Source: Desulfobacteraceae bacterium
GTDB lineage: Bacteria; Desulfobacterota; Desulfobacteria; Desulfobacterales; UBA5852
Length of the DNA: 64,000 nucleotides
Assembly: GCA_014237395.1 (NCBI GenBank)
Contig: JABZFP010000034.1
Location: 62,001 to 126,000 of the forward strand
Direction: 5' to 3'
The notes beneath the pieces were generated by a model that was not told the DNA's origin, did no database searches, and saw nothing but the letters and a program-made list of their open reading frames with translations. Both the position numbers and the translations under genes were made by a program. Every line of letters starts with the position of its first letter. The first letter of the stretch is position 1. This document shows, piece by piece, positions 1-8,361 of this stretch.

Positions 1-426
1 CGCATCGGCGTCATGGCCCTGGTGACCGTCGTGGCCGCCTTGTCACTTAAATGGAGCGGCTTGGCCGGTCTGACACAGGATCGTTTCCTCCTGTTGATGT
101 TGATTCCGGCTTATGCCCGCGGCGCCATGCTTTTCGGCATTCGCAGTTTACCCTACGGACGCCGTGCGGAGGGAACCGGCTTTGATCTTTTCGCAACGCC
201 CTTGACGGCTCGCGATTTCGGTGGCCTGGTCCTTGTGGTGGCCCTTTCCGGATTATTGGGGTGGCCGGCCATATGGTTGAATCTGGTCTTTATTCTCATG
301 GTCCTCCTCCTGCTGACATATTACCGCCGTAAAATCGGCTGCATTACCGGTGACATGCTGGGCGCCATGACCGAACTGACGGAAAGCGGCCTCTTCCTTT
401 GCATGGCCATCGAGGTGTTGCGATGA
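1..426 (+). CDS. cobS: Adenosylcobinamide-GDP ribazoletransferase, C-terminal part (truncated by window edge)
   Basis: The reading frame is open from base 1, so only the last 141 residues are present (the family is usually about 250). CobS joins the lower-ligand riboside to adenosylcobinamide-GDP at the inner membrane, the last main step of cobamide assembly. The visible part is strongly hydrophobic, with membrane segments around residues 5-40 and 75-105. It also has an RG-rich, F-DLFATPLTARD-type segment and the C-terminal ITGDMLGAMTELTE motif typical of the family. Its TGA stop overlaps the ATG of the next cobamide gene (ATGA), indicating translational coupling. The identification rests on the GD-x-x-GA-x-TEL motif and on the neighbours. 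Confidence 0.9.
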   Translation, partial: RIGVMALVTVVAALSLKWSGLAGLTQDRFLLLMLIPAYARGAMLFGIRSLPYGRRAEGTGFDLFATPLTARDFGGLVLVVALSGLLGWPAIWLNLVFILMVLLLLTYYRRKIGCITGDMLGAMTELTESGLFLCMAIEVLR

Positions 427-1502
427 TCCGGGGCCATGGCGGGAATATTTACGCTCTGGCCGAATCGCTCGGTTGTCCGGTCGACGCCATCATCGACATG
501 AGCAGCAATGTCAATCCGTTGGGACCGCCGCCCGGTCTGCTGGAGCACCTCGGCCGGCGCATGGACTGCATCCGGACTTTGCCGGAGGTGGATGCCGGTG
601 CCGCCGTAAGGCGATTTGCGGCGCATGTCGCTATACCCGCCAACCAGGTCCTGGCCGGCAACGGCACCACCCAATTGATCTATGCCCTGCCGCGGGCATT
701 GGAAACCCGGCTGGCCCTTATCGTCGGACCGACCTATGCGGACTACTACGATGGATGCCGTCAGAATCAGGTGGACAGCGCTTACTGGCTGACAAGGGAA
801 GGGGAAGCTTTCCGGCCGGATTTCGCGGCCATGGGAGATCTGTTGGCGCCCTGTGATACGGTTTATATCTGCAACCCGAACAATCCAACCGGCGTCCTTG
901 TCGAAGGGGAGGTGCTGCGCTGCCTGAGCCGCACGTTTCCGGAAAAAACCTTTGTGGTGGATGAATCCTATCTGCCGTTCGTCGCGACGCCGGAGCGCTG
1001 GTCTCTTATGGCCGAGCGCCCGAAAAATGTCCTGGTGCTGCACTCCATGTCCAAAATTTTTCGCATCCCGGGGCTGCGGATTGGCTTTATGGCTGGCGAT
1101 CCGGCGCTGATTGAACGGATGCAGTCTTTTTCACTTCCCTGGAGTGTCAACAGTCTGGCCTTGGAAGCGATTCAGTACCTGCTCGAACCGAATGAGAGTA
1201 TCGATCATTTTGTTGCGGACACCCGACGCCTGCTGAACGACGAGAAAGAGGCCATGACCCGGCGATTGTCCGCCATTCCCGGTATCCGTTTGTTTCCCAG
1301 CGCCACCGGGTTTTTCCTGGTTCGGCTGCCCGACCCGCATCGCTCGCAGGAGGTTTGCCGCCGATTGGCACAGAAAAAAATCCTCGTACGGGACTGTGCC
1401 AATTTCACCGGCCTTTCCGATCGGTTCATCCGGATTTCCCTGCAAACCCGGGCAATGAACAAGAAATGCACCACAGCGCTTGAAGCGGTGCTTGCGACGT
1501 GA
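423..1502 (+). CDS. cobD: Threonine-phosphate decarboxylase, CobD type (PLP-dependent)
   Basis: This is a fold-type I PLP enzyme of about 359 residues. It resembles histidinol-phosphate aminotransferase but begins with the CobD signature RGHGGNI and the segment DMSSNVNPLGPP. CobD decarboxylates L-threonine-O-3-phosphate to (R)-1-amino-2-propanol phosphate, the linker to the nucleotide loop of cobamides. CNPNNPTG, the DESYLPF stretch and HSMSKIFRIPGLRIG (with the PLP lysine) are all visible. An upstream in-frame start at 399 exists, but the ATG at 423 gives the normal N-terminus and a 4-bp overlap with cobS. It forms an operon with cobS, cbiB and the downstream barrel protein. Confidence 0.92.
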   Translation: MIRGHGGNIYALAESLGCPVDAIIDMSSNVNPLGPPPGLLEHLGRRMDCIRTLPEVDAGAAVRRFAAHVAIPANQVLAGNGTTQLIYALPRALETRLALIVGPTYADYYDGCRQNQVDSAYWLTREGEAFRPDFAAMGDLLAPCDTVYICNPNNPTGVLVEGEVLRCLSRTFPEKTFVVDESYLPFVATPERWSLMAERPKNVLVLHSMSKIFRIPGLRIGFMAGDPALIERMQSFSLPWSVNSLALEAIQYLLEPNESIDHFVADTRRLLNDEKEAMTRRLSAIPGIRLFPSATGFFLVRLPDPHRSQEVCRRLAQKKILVRDCANFTGLSDRFIRISLQTRAMNKKCTTALEAVLAT

Positions 1503-1556
1503 TGCCGAACACGGGGCCTCATCCGAACGCGAGGCGCACAACGCCAAAGCATCGCC

Positions 1557-2534
1557 ATGCCTGAAAGCGTCTCAATGATCCTGTCGCTTACCATTCTATT
1601 CGCATTTATCCTGGACCTGTTTGGAGGAGATCCGCCGTCTTTGCCGCATCCCATCCGCTGGATGGGGCACGCCATTGCCCGCTGGGAGCCAAGCTTCCGG
1701 TCACGGAAAACAAATTTGACCCTGAGGGGTTTGGCATTCACCGTCGTCATGGTCGGGGGCACTTGGTGCCTGGCGTTCATGCTGCTGAAAGCGGCCCAGG
1801 CCTTCAGCCCTTTGATCGGTGCTCTGATCGAAATCCTGATGGTTTACTTCTGCCTGGCCACCCGCTCGCTGTACGATGCCGCCCAGGAGGTGGGAAAGGC
1901 GCTGCGCCACAAAGATCTGGCGTCAGCCCGCCGCTGCGTAGCCATGATTGTCGGACGGGAAACCGATCGCCTGGATGAAGCAGGCGTTCGTCGTGCCACC
2001 GTGGAGACTGTGGCGGAAAACCTGGTGGATGGCATAGTGGCCCCGCTTTTTTATGCCGTGATCGGTGGCGGCCCCTTGGCCATGGCTTACAAGATGGTCA
2101 ATACCCTGGATTCCATGATCGGTTATAAAAACGAACGCTACCGAGATTTTGGAAAAGCAGCGGCACGCTTCGACGATCTGGCCAACTGGCTGCCGGCCCG
2201 TTTGACCGTGCCGCTGGTGGCGCTGGCCGCGGCACTTTTGAATGGGCGCTGGCGATCGGCGTTCTCCCTGGCATGGCGGGACGGACAGAAGCACACCAGC
2301 CCGAACGCCGGTCTGTCGGAAGCGGCGTTTGCCGGTGTGCTGGCGGTTCGTCTGGGAGGGCCGAACCGCTATCACGGCGTGATGGTGACCAAACCATGGA
2401 TCGGATCAGCGTTTGGACCGGTGCGTGCGGGAGATATTACCCGCGCATGCGACCTGCTGCTGCTGACAGCGGTACTGGCCCTTTTGGTGCTTTGGGGATT
2501 GCCCCAAATGGCGATCTGGTTCGATCTGCTGTAA
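1557..2534 (+). CDS. cbiB: Adenosylcobinamide-phosphate synthase (CbiB)
   Basis: This is an integral membrane protein of 325 residues, normal for the family. It joins aminopropanol phosphate (the CobD product) to adenosylcobyric acid. Family marks are the N-terminal DLFGGDPPSLPHPIRWMG, ETVAENLVDGIVAPLFY, MVNTLDSMIGYKNERY and the later PNAGLSEAAFAG followed by LGGPNRYHG. Hydrophobic segments lie near the N-terminus, at about 60-95, around 150-170, at 215-230 and at the C-terminus. It starts 54 nt after the decarboxylase and is the direct pathway partner of that gene. Confidence 0.95.
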   Translation: MPESVSMILSLTILFAFILDLFGGDPPSLPHPIRWMGHAIARWEPSFRSRKTNLTLRGLAFTVVMVGGTWCLAFMLLKAAQAFSPLIGALIEILMVYFCLATRSLYDAAQEVGKALRHKDLASARRCVAMIVGRETDRLDEAGVRRATVETVAENLVDGIVAPLFYAVIGGGPLAMAYKMVNTLDSMIGYKNERYRDFGKAAARFDDLANWLPARLTVPLVALAAALLNGRWRSAFSLAWRDGQKHTSPNAGLSEAAFAGVLAVRLGGPNRYHGVMVTKPWIGSAFGPVRAGDITRACDLLLLTAVLALLVLWGLPQMAIWFDLL

Positions 2535-2547
2535 AAGGAAATGAGCG

Positions 2548-3381
2548 ATGGCCCTGCCATTTCGGACCTTGCCGCGGTCTTACAAAAAGCGCTATCCATT
2601 TCGTATCGGCACAACCTCATTTATCTATCCGGCCGGTTATACCGAGAATGTCGCCCGTCTGGGGCCGCATGTGGATGAAATCGAGATTCTGATGTTCGAG
2701 AGCCAACCGGACAGCCGGCCGACCCGACAGCTGGTGCAGGATCTTGCGGCGCAGGCCGAGGCGCTGTCGCTCACCTATAATATTCACTTGCCCACCGACC
2801 TCGATCTGACCCATCCCGACCCATCCCGACGTCACAATGCCTGCCGGATTCTGCGGGAATTCATTGCCATCCTGATGCCATTGGAGCCCTCCGTCTACGT
2901 CCTGCATCTTCCTCCCCCGGACGGCATCCAAACGGCTGAACACTTACACCGCTGGCACCGCATCGCCGCCGAGAGCCTTCGGGATATCCTGTCCGCCGGG
3001 CTTCCTGGACGTTGCCTGGCCCTTGAAAATCTCTTTTTCCCATATGACCAACTGGATGCACTGATCGAAGCATTCGATCTCAGCGTATGCCTGGATACCG
3101 GGCATTTGGCCCTGCAAGCCGGCGATCTGGAGGCCTTCCTGCAAAAATATGGCCCCCGGATTGCCATCGGCCATTTGCATGGTCTTTGCGACGGAGTGGA
3201 TCACCGCGCCTTGGGCGGTCTCCCGGACCATTATTTGACGCTACTCAAGCATTGGTTGGAAGGATTTAACGGCAGCGTGTCGCTGGAAGTCTTTGCTTTC
3301 GAGCCCCTGCTGGAATCGCTGACCTATCTCGAGCACCTGATGGCGTCGGGGGGAGAATCAATCACCAGCAGCGCACAATGA
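2548..3381 (+). CDS. cbiR: Probable cobamide-remodelling phosphodiesterase (CbiR-like TIM barrel)
   Basis: This 277-residue protein of the AP-endonuclease-2/xylose-isomerase-like barrel superfamily lies 13 nt after cbiB. Expected metal or substrate residues appear at the barrel strand ends: H80 (YNIHLP), H120 (VLHLPPP), E160 (ALENLFFP), D183 and H186 (CLDTGHL), H209 and H211 (IGHLHG), H219 and E247 (SLEVFAFE). CbiR enzymes of this fold hydrolyse the nucleotide loop of existing cobamides so that adenosylcobinamide phosphate can be rebuilt with another lower ligand. Fold and operon position are seen in the sequence; the exact activity is inferred from family and context. A generic sugar-phosphate isomerase-type assignment would be the alternative. 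Confidence 0.75.
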   Translation: MALPFRTLPRSYKKRYPFRIGTTSFIYPAGYTENVARLGPHVDEIEILMFESQPDSRPTRQLVQDLAAQAEALSLTYNIHLPTDLDLTHPDPSRRHNACRILREFIAILMPLEPSVYVLHLPPPDGIQTAEHLHRWHRIAAESLRDILSAGLPGRCLALENLFFPYDQLDALIEAFDLSVCLDTGHLALQAGDLEAFLQKYGPRIAIGHLHGLCDGVDHRALGGLPDHYLTLLKHWLEGFNGSVSLEVFAFEPLLESLTYLEHLMASGGESITSSAQ

Positions 3382-3408
3382 CGCCTTCCGGCATTTTTTA
3401 GCCCATGA

Positions 3409-3987
3409 TCAGGCCGATGTCCTGACAGCGATAAAACGGGCCAGGTCGTTGACGGAAACGGTATCCACCCCCAGCATGGTTTGAACATTCAAACCGTCAA
3501 TGATCGTGATCAAAAGATGTGCCAGGGTTTCCCGGTCATCATAGGCGGGAAAGAGGCGGGACAGGGCTTCAAGGGCCCGGGCATGCCAGTAGGCATAGGT
3601 TTCCTGGTAGCGTTGTTTGAGATCGTCGTTCCCGTTCATGGCCTGGCCGACGAGATTGAGATGCAGCCGCATGCGGATGTGGTTGCTTTTATGTTTTTGA
3701 AACAAGAGGCCGATCAAAACTTCCGGGTTGGTTTGCGGTCCGCCGGTTTCGATTAGTTCGAAAATGACGTCGGTAATATCCCGCACGTGCTTTTCCGCGA
3801 TATCGAACACGAGCGCCGCTTTGGTGGCATAGTAGTAATACAGGGTTCCCTTGCTGATCCCGGCCGCCTGGGCAATGGCCGTCAGACTGACATCTTCCAT
3901 ACCCCGCTCGACAACGAGGCGGCTGGCCGCATCGATGATCCGTGCCTTGCGGTTCGATTGGCGCTTCAACCGTTTGCGCGTGTCCAT
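3409..3987 (-). CDS. TetR/AcrR family transcriptional regulator
   Basis: This 192-residue repressor has an N-terminal helix-turn-helix at about residues 15-62 (SLTAIAQAAGISKGTLYYYY) and an all-helical ligand-binding C-terminal half. A longer in-frame start (4047) exists, but the ATG at 3987 is preceded by GGAGAAATGGT, a good ribosome-binding site, and gives the standard TetR N-terminus. It is divergent from the AOR operon, with a perfect palindrome in between. The simplest inference is that it represses that operon and perhaps itself, responding to an aldehyde, acid or acyl-CoA. The ligand is unknown. Confidence 0.88.
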   Translation of the reverse strand: MDTRKRLKRQSNRKARIIDAASRLVVERGMEDVSLTAIAQAAGISKGTLYYYYATKAALVFDIAEKHVRDITDVIFELIETGGPQTNPEVLIGLLFQKHKSNHIRMRLHLNLVGQAMNGNDDLKQRYQETYAYWHARALEALSRLFPAYDDRETLAHLLITIIDGLNVQTMLGVDTVSVNDLARFIAVRTSA

Positions 3988-4020
3988 ACCATTTCTCCGT
4001 TGGATAGCGATGAACTGCCG

Positions 4021-4026
4021 ATTATA
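4021..4026 (-). promoter_or_regulatory. Possible -10 element of the TetR gene
   Basis: On the minus strand a perfect TATAAT lies 34 bases upstream of the tetR start codon. No clear TTGACA-like element is seen 16-18 bases further upstream, so this is only a partial promoter match. Confidence 0.3.
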
Positions 4027-4077
4027 GAAACAAAACATCGGCCGCACATATCATATCATTAATAAAAACAGACGGAT

Positions 4078-4101
4078 AATATCGGCCATATGGCCGATAT
4101 T
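4078..4101. promoter_or_regulatory. 24-bp perfect palindrome, likely TetR operator
   Basis: The half site AATATCGGCCAT is followed at once by its exact reverse complement, giving a 24-bp perfect dyad with no spacer. It sits between the divergent tetR and AOR genes, just upstream of a TTGACA hexamer (4107-4112) that could be the -35 of the AOR operon. Its size and position fit a TetR-family operator. Binding is inferred. Confidence 0.7.
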
Positions 4102-4211
4102 TAAGATTGACATTATCGATTGCCTGTGTCAACAGAATCTGAAGTGAATTCATCCACCGGGAGGCTGTCGACCATGCGGCCATTCCCAATGATGGTCGGG
4201 CAGGAGGGTTT

Positions 4212-6188
4212 ATGGATAAAGGCTACACGGGCAAAATATTGAACGTCAACTTGAGTACCGGTGATATCAGCGAGGAATCCATCCCCGATGGGGTGTACGA
4301 ACGTTTTCTGGCCGGCATGGGACTCGGGGCCTACATCCTGCACCGCGACATTCCGGCCAACGCGGATCCCCTGGGACCCGAGAATATACTGGGCTTCGTG
4401 GCCGGCATTCTAACCGGCACCGGCAGTTTGTTCACCGGACGGTGGACGGTGGTTGGCAAATCGCCGCTGACCGGCGGCTGGGGGGATGCCAATTGCGGCG
4501 GTATGCTGGCGCCCGCCATCAAGCGCTGCGGTTACGACGGCATCTTCATCAAAGGATGCAGTGACACACCTGTTTATCTGGAAATTAAGAATGGCAAGGC
4601 CGCGATTCATGCGGCCGATGACCTGTGGGGCAAAGACGCCGTTGAAACCGAAGTCATCCTGACCGAACGCTGCCGCAAGAAAAAAATCCCTCGCGTGGCC
4701 TGCATTGGTCCGGCCGGCGAAAATCGTTCCCTGATATCCGGCATCTGCACCGACAAAGGTCGCATTGCGGCCCGCTCCGGGTTGGGGGCGGTTATGGGGG
4801 CCAAAAAGCTCAAGGCGCTTGTATTCACCGGTACGCGTAAGATAACGCCGCAGGATCGGGAAGAGATGCATCGCCTGAGCCGGAAGTGCAACCGCTGGGC
4901 CAGCCTCCAGATCCCGTTTGTCTCCGGGAGCATGATGGGCAAAATCGGCGCGCTCATGCGCATGCTTCCCACCCAGATGGCCATGGACGGCATGCTGTTT
5001 AAAATCATGCTCGGTAAATGGGGCACCACCTCCATGAACCAGATGTCGGTGGAGATGGGGGACTCGCCCATCAAAAACTGGAAGGGAACCAACAAAGATT
5101 TCGATGCCAACCGGTCCCGGACGGTGGACCCTGATATTTTTCGGCAGTGCGAGATCGTCAAATACCATTGTTATTCCTGTCCCATTGGCTGCGGCGGCAT
5201 CTGCGCCACCAGCGGCAAATTTAGCGAGACCCACAAACCGGAATATGAAACGGTTCTGGCACTGGGCGGCCTGTGCCTCAACGAGGACGCCGACAGTATT
5301 TTTTATCTGAACGAGCTGCTCAACCGGGCCGGTATGGACTCGATTTCAGCCGGCGGAACCGTGGCGTTTGCCATCGAATGTTTCGAAAAGGGCTTGATCA
5401 CCAAAGACGATACAGATGGTCTCGAATTAAGCTGGGGCAACACGGATGCCATCGTTGCGCTGATCGAAAAAATGATCCGGCGGGACGGCATCGGCGATCT
5501 GCTGGCCGACGGGTCCAAGGCGGCGGCCCGGAAGATCGGCAAAGGGGCCCAGCATTATGCCATCCATGCAGGGGGACAGGAACTGCCCATGCACGACGGA
5601 CGCTGCGACCCTGGCTATGTGGTTCATTATGCTGCGGAGCCCAGCCCGGGCAAGCATACCGTCGGCGCCCAGATGTATTACGAGATGTACCGCCTGTGGA
5701 AAAAAATCAAATCACTCCCCAAACCCGATATGGTCTACTTCAAAGGTCGCAAGTATGTGGCCGACGAAGCCAAAGCCATCAGCAGCGCTGCCTGCAGCAA
5801 GTACATGAACGTCCTGAACGGCACCGGCACCTGTATTTTCGGGGCCTTCCTCGGGGCGGACCGTTTGCCCCTCTTTGATTGGATCAACGCCGCCACCGGC
5901 TGGAAGAAGACACCGGAAGAATATTTGGCCATCGGAGATGCGGTGCAGACCCTGCGCCAGTCCTTCAATATCAAACACGGGATCGATCCCCGGCAGAACA
6001 TTCCCGGCCCCCGCGTCACCGGGCAGCCGGCCTTGAGCACCGGCGCCAACAAGGGACGCAGCGTCGACCTCGAGACGATGATTCGCGACTACTGGCAACA
6101 GTTCGGCTGGGACCCGTCTAACGGCCATCCGCGGCCTGACATCTTGCCGCTTACCGTCGATTCCCCAACCGACAGGACCCAGGTATAA
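4212..6188 (+). CDS. aor: Aldehyde:ferredoxin oxidoreductase (tungsten AOR family)
   Basis: This 658-residue enzyme of the AOR family has an AGGAGG ribosome-binding site 5 nt before its ATG. AORs interconvert aldehydes and carboxylic acids with ferredoxin, using a bis-pterin tungsten centre and one [4Fe-4S] cluster. The N-terminal domain has GYTGKILNVNL and a pterin-binding GRWTVVGKSPLTGGWGDANCGG region. The cluster cysteines form CYSCPIGC (C-x2-C-x3-C) at about residues 320-327, with a distant fourth Cys in NGTGTCIFG. GMDSISAGG corresponds to the second pterin-binding loop. A ferredoxin gene follows directly, the natural electron partner, and two alcohol-dehydrogenase-like genes come after it. 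Substrate specificity cannot be read from the sequence. Confidence 0.93.
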   Translation: MDKGYTGKILNVNLSTGDISEESIPDGVYERFLAGMGLGAYILHRDIPANADPLGPENILGFVAGILTGTGSLFTGRWTVVGKSPLTGGWGDANCGGMLAPAIKRCGYDGIFIKGCSDTPVYLEIKNGKAAIHAADDLWGKDAVETEVILTERCRKKKIPRVACIGPAGENRSLISGICTDKGRIAARSGLGAVMGAKKLKALVFTGTRKITPQDREEMHRLSRKCNRWASLQIPFVSGSMMGKIGALMRMLPTQMAMDGMLFKIMLGKWGTTSMNQMSVEMGDSPIKNWKGTNKDFDANRSRTVDPDIFRQCEIVKYHCYSCPIGCGGICATSGKFSETHKPEYETVLALGGLCLNEDADSIFYLNELLNRAGMDSISAGGTVAFAIECFEKGLITKDDTDGLELSWGNTDAIVALIEKMIRRDGIGDLLADGSKAAARKIGKGAQHYAIHAGGQELPMHDGRCDPGYVVHYAAEPSPGKHTVGAQMYYEMYRLWKKIKSLPKPDMVYFKGRKYVADEAKAISSAACSKYMNVLNGTGTCIFGAFLGADRLPLFDWINAATGWKKTPEEYLAIGDAVQTLRQSFNIKHGIDPRQNIPGPRVTGQPALSTGANKGRSVDLETMIRDYWQQFGWDPSNGHPRPDILPLTVDSPTDRTQV

Positions 6189-6223
6189 GATCGGTATCCA
6201 TGTCCAAAGAGAAAGGTTTGACC

Positions 6224-6448
6224 ATGAACAAGGAAAACCGCCCGATCCCGGCATTTATTCGGAAGAAATGCATGGCCTGCAAAATCTGTGTGGATGACTG
6301 CCCGGTCAGTTGCATCGGTGTGGAAGCCAGCGGTACGGCCAAGGATCCCCATGGTTACCCTTTTCTGGAAGATGAGGCCCAGTGTATCCACTGTGGCCAG
6401 TGTGCGGAAAATTGCCCGGTGGCGGCGATCCAGATGGCAGCGGCCTGA
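6224..6448 (+). CDS. Small 2x[4Fe-4S] ferredoxin, AOR partner
   Basis: This 74-residue ferredoxin has two cluster-binding motifs, CMACKICVDDCP and CIHCGQCAENCP, each C-x2-C-x2-C-x3-C-P. That is the pattern of dicluster bacterial ferredoxins, with an insert of about 20 residues between the motifs. An earlier in-frame ATG at 6200 exists, but AAAGG sits 7 nt before the ATG at 6224, which is preferred. It lies 35 nt after the AOR gene and very likely exchanges electrons with that enzyme. The cytosolic location follows from the absence of a signal peptide. Confidence 0.9.
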   Translation: MNKENRPIPAFIRKKCMACKICVDDCPVSCIGVEASGTAKDPHGYPFLEDEAQCIHCGQCAENCPVAAIQMAAA

Positions 6449-6508
6449 TATTGGAACGGATGCATCGACAACCCGACACCCCATCGGGGGGCGGGAAAGG
6501 AAATGGGA

Positions 6509-7048
6509 ATGCGTATGGAGCTGGTTTATCGTGAAATATCACCAGGCCGAAGCTATCTGAAACGGGCCTACCTCAGCATCAACCTGTGGTTCATGGGGCG
6601 CGCAATCCAGGCCGCGGCCCGTGTGGACGACCAGGTGCGTCGTGAATTCCGATCCCTGCCGGATAAATTTACCTTTGCGCTGGGGATCATGCCGGAAGGG
6701 CCTCATTTTATCGTCCAAAAATCCGGAGTGGATAGCGCCCGCTATATCGGCCGGTGTATCGACGCCCAACCGGTCGACCTGAAGATGGAATTCAAACACC
6801 TGGAAGCCGGCATGCTGACCTTCACCTTTCGTGAAAATACACCCGTTGCCACCGCCCGTGACCGGCTTGTGGTGGACGGCGAGGTCGCCTACGCCTGTTC
6901 GGTGGTGCGGATTCTGGATATCGTACAGATCTATCTGCTGCCCAAATTGGTCGCCCGGCTGGCGGTCAAACGATATCCCCGCTGGCCGTTAGGACGAAAA
7001 CTGATCAACCGTACGCGAATTTATTGGCGAAGCCTCATCGGGTACTGA
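6509..7048 (+). CDS. Conserved hypothetical, SCP2-like lipid-binding domain (tentative)
   Basis: This protein of about 179 residues has no signal peptide or clear membrane segment. The middle of the protein (about residues 48-130) resembles an SCP2-type hydrophobic-ligand fold: a PDKFTFALGI strand, a DLKMEFKHLEAG segment, then DRLVVDGEVAYA. The C-terminus is basic. The ATG at 6509 is chosen over 6503 because AAAGGA lies 7 nt upstream of it. The position between the AOR/ferredoxin pair and the dehydrogenases suggests handling of a hydrophobic aldehyde, acid or acyl substrate. That role is inference, and the SCP2 resemblance is weak by eye. Confidence 0.6.
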   Translation: MRMELVYREISPGRSYLKRAYLSINLWFMGRAIQAAARVDDQVRREFRSLPDKFTFALGIMPEGPHFIVQKSGVDSARYIGRCIDAQPVDLKMEFKHLEAGMLTFTFRENTPVATARDRLVVDGEVAYACSVVRILDIVQIYLLPKLVARLAVKRYPRWPLGRKLINRTRIYWRSLIGY

Positions 7049-7151
7049 GCGCCCGCCATAAACGAAAGGCCTATCACCCCCTTCGGCAAGCCAAAGACAA
7101 CACTTGGTTGGTGTAACCACAGACCAACCCCTTATCGACGACAGGAAGCTT

Positions 7152-8327
7152 ATGATACCCATACCCGCCTTTTTCGAATTCGAATGCCCGGTCAAAACCC
7201 ATTGCGGACATCGGGCCCTTGACCACATGCCGTTTGAATTGCGTGCCATGGATGTGGCCAAGCCTTTATTGATCGGCGACGTACCGGCATCGCATGCCAA
7301 GCGATGGCGTCCAGTGGTGAACGCCTTCCGGGATAGCCAAATGACGATCGGGGTGGTGGAAGAGATCCCTACGGATGATCCGCAGGCGATTGTCCGCCAA
7401 TTGGCTGCGATTTATCGGGATAAGGACTGTGACGCCATCGTGGCTGTTGGCCAGGGGCCCTTCATCGATATGGCCAAATGGCTGAATCTGGTGGTCTCTA
7501 CCGGAGAGGAAACGCTTGATGCCATCACATCGGGTCAGGCGATTCCGCGGACAATCAAACCCCTGGCGGTTATACCGTCAGCCGCGGCCGACGGCTACGA
7601 AGTGTCGGGCTTGCTGCGCACCGGGAATGAAGCCGTCGCGTCTGTCAACCTGATGCCCCAGCTTATTTTTATCGATCCACGTTCCGTCGGTCAGCCCGAC
7701 GATATAGCGATGGCCGAAACCGCCCTGATGGCGCTGACCCATGGGGTGGAAACCTTTTTCAGATCGGACGCCAACCCCATGACGGCCGTCTATGCCCGCA
7801 CGGCCACCCGTCTGGCCCTGGACGCCCTGCATCAACTATCAGGAATAGGGGAGCGTGGCAGTGATCTGGCATGGACGGTGGCCCAGGCCGCTGCATTAGG
7901 CGGATGCGCCCTTGGCTGCGGCCCCTGCTCAACCACCCATGCAATCGGGCAGGCAATTGCGGCGGGCGGCAAGATCTCAGCGGCGCAGGCCGCGGGGGTT
8001 GTTCTATCCTACGCGTTGGAGCACCGTGCCATAGCAAACAATCTCGATAACGATGCCCTGTGGGGTCTCCTGTGTGACGGCGATCACTATGCGCGGACCC
8101 CTGACAGCCAGCGCGGGTCAGCCGCCTTCTATTTTTTACGAAGCCTTCTAAACGACCTGTTTGATCGAACGGACGGTCAGATTCGGCGGACGCTGCAGGA
8201 TGCCGGTCTGACACGTGAAGAACTCCAGGATGTGACCGTTTTGCCGGATCCACTGGCGGAAGAGGGCGATACAGGCGACTACGCCACCATCATGGCCCAT
8301 GCCTGGGACGGCCGACCGCTTCGATAA
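7152..8327 (+). CDS. Degenerate iron-type alcohol dehydrogenase paralog
   Basis: This 391-residue protein has the iron-containing (group III) alcohol dehydrogenase fold. It aligns without gaps at its N-terminus to the next gene, which supports both chosen starts. The nucleotide-binding GGGS-x-x-D is replaced by GQGPFID (100-106). Of the four metal ligands only H197 (in MALTHGVE) remains: the expected Asp is M193, and the two later His positions are C259 and G273. Both paralogs share YARTP-x-x-QR in the C-terminal half. Loss of ligands in an otherwise intact ORF suggests a structural or regulatory subunit, or altered chemistry, rather than a decayed gene. A classic Fe-ADH activity is unlikely. 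Confidence 0.82.
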   Translation: MIPIPAFFEFECPVKTHCGHRALDHMPFELRAMDVAKPLLIGDVPASHAKRWRPVVNAFRDSQMTIGVVEEIPTDDPQAIVRQLAAIYRDKDCDAIVAVGQGPFIDMAKWLNLVVSTGEETLDAITSGQAIPRTIKPLAVIPSAAADGYEVSGLLRTGNEAVASVNLMPQLIFIDPRSVGQPDDIAMAETALMALTHGVETFFRSDANPMTAVYARTATRLALDALHQLSGIGERGSDLAWTVAQAAALGGCALGCGPCSTTHAIGQAIAAGGKISAAQAAGVVLSYALEHRAIANNLDNDALWGLLCDGDHYARTPDSQRGSAAFYFLRSLLNDLFDRTDGQIRRTLQDAGLTREELQDVTVLPDPLAEEGDTGDYATIMAHAWDGRPLR

Positions 8328-8361
8328 CGCTTGAAAACCATTGCGAGGAGAGTTTGACGCT

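Noticed and set aside
321..1043. 240-residue antisense ORF over cobS/cobD
   Set aside because: It lies opposite clear cobamide genes and has no recognisable domain; it is a shadow of high-GC coding sequence.
4410..5234. 274-residue antisense ORF inside the AOR gene
   Set aside because: The composition (Gly/Ala/His-rich, no motif) follows from the reverse of the AOR codons.
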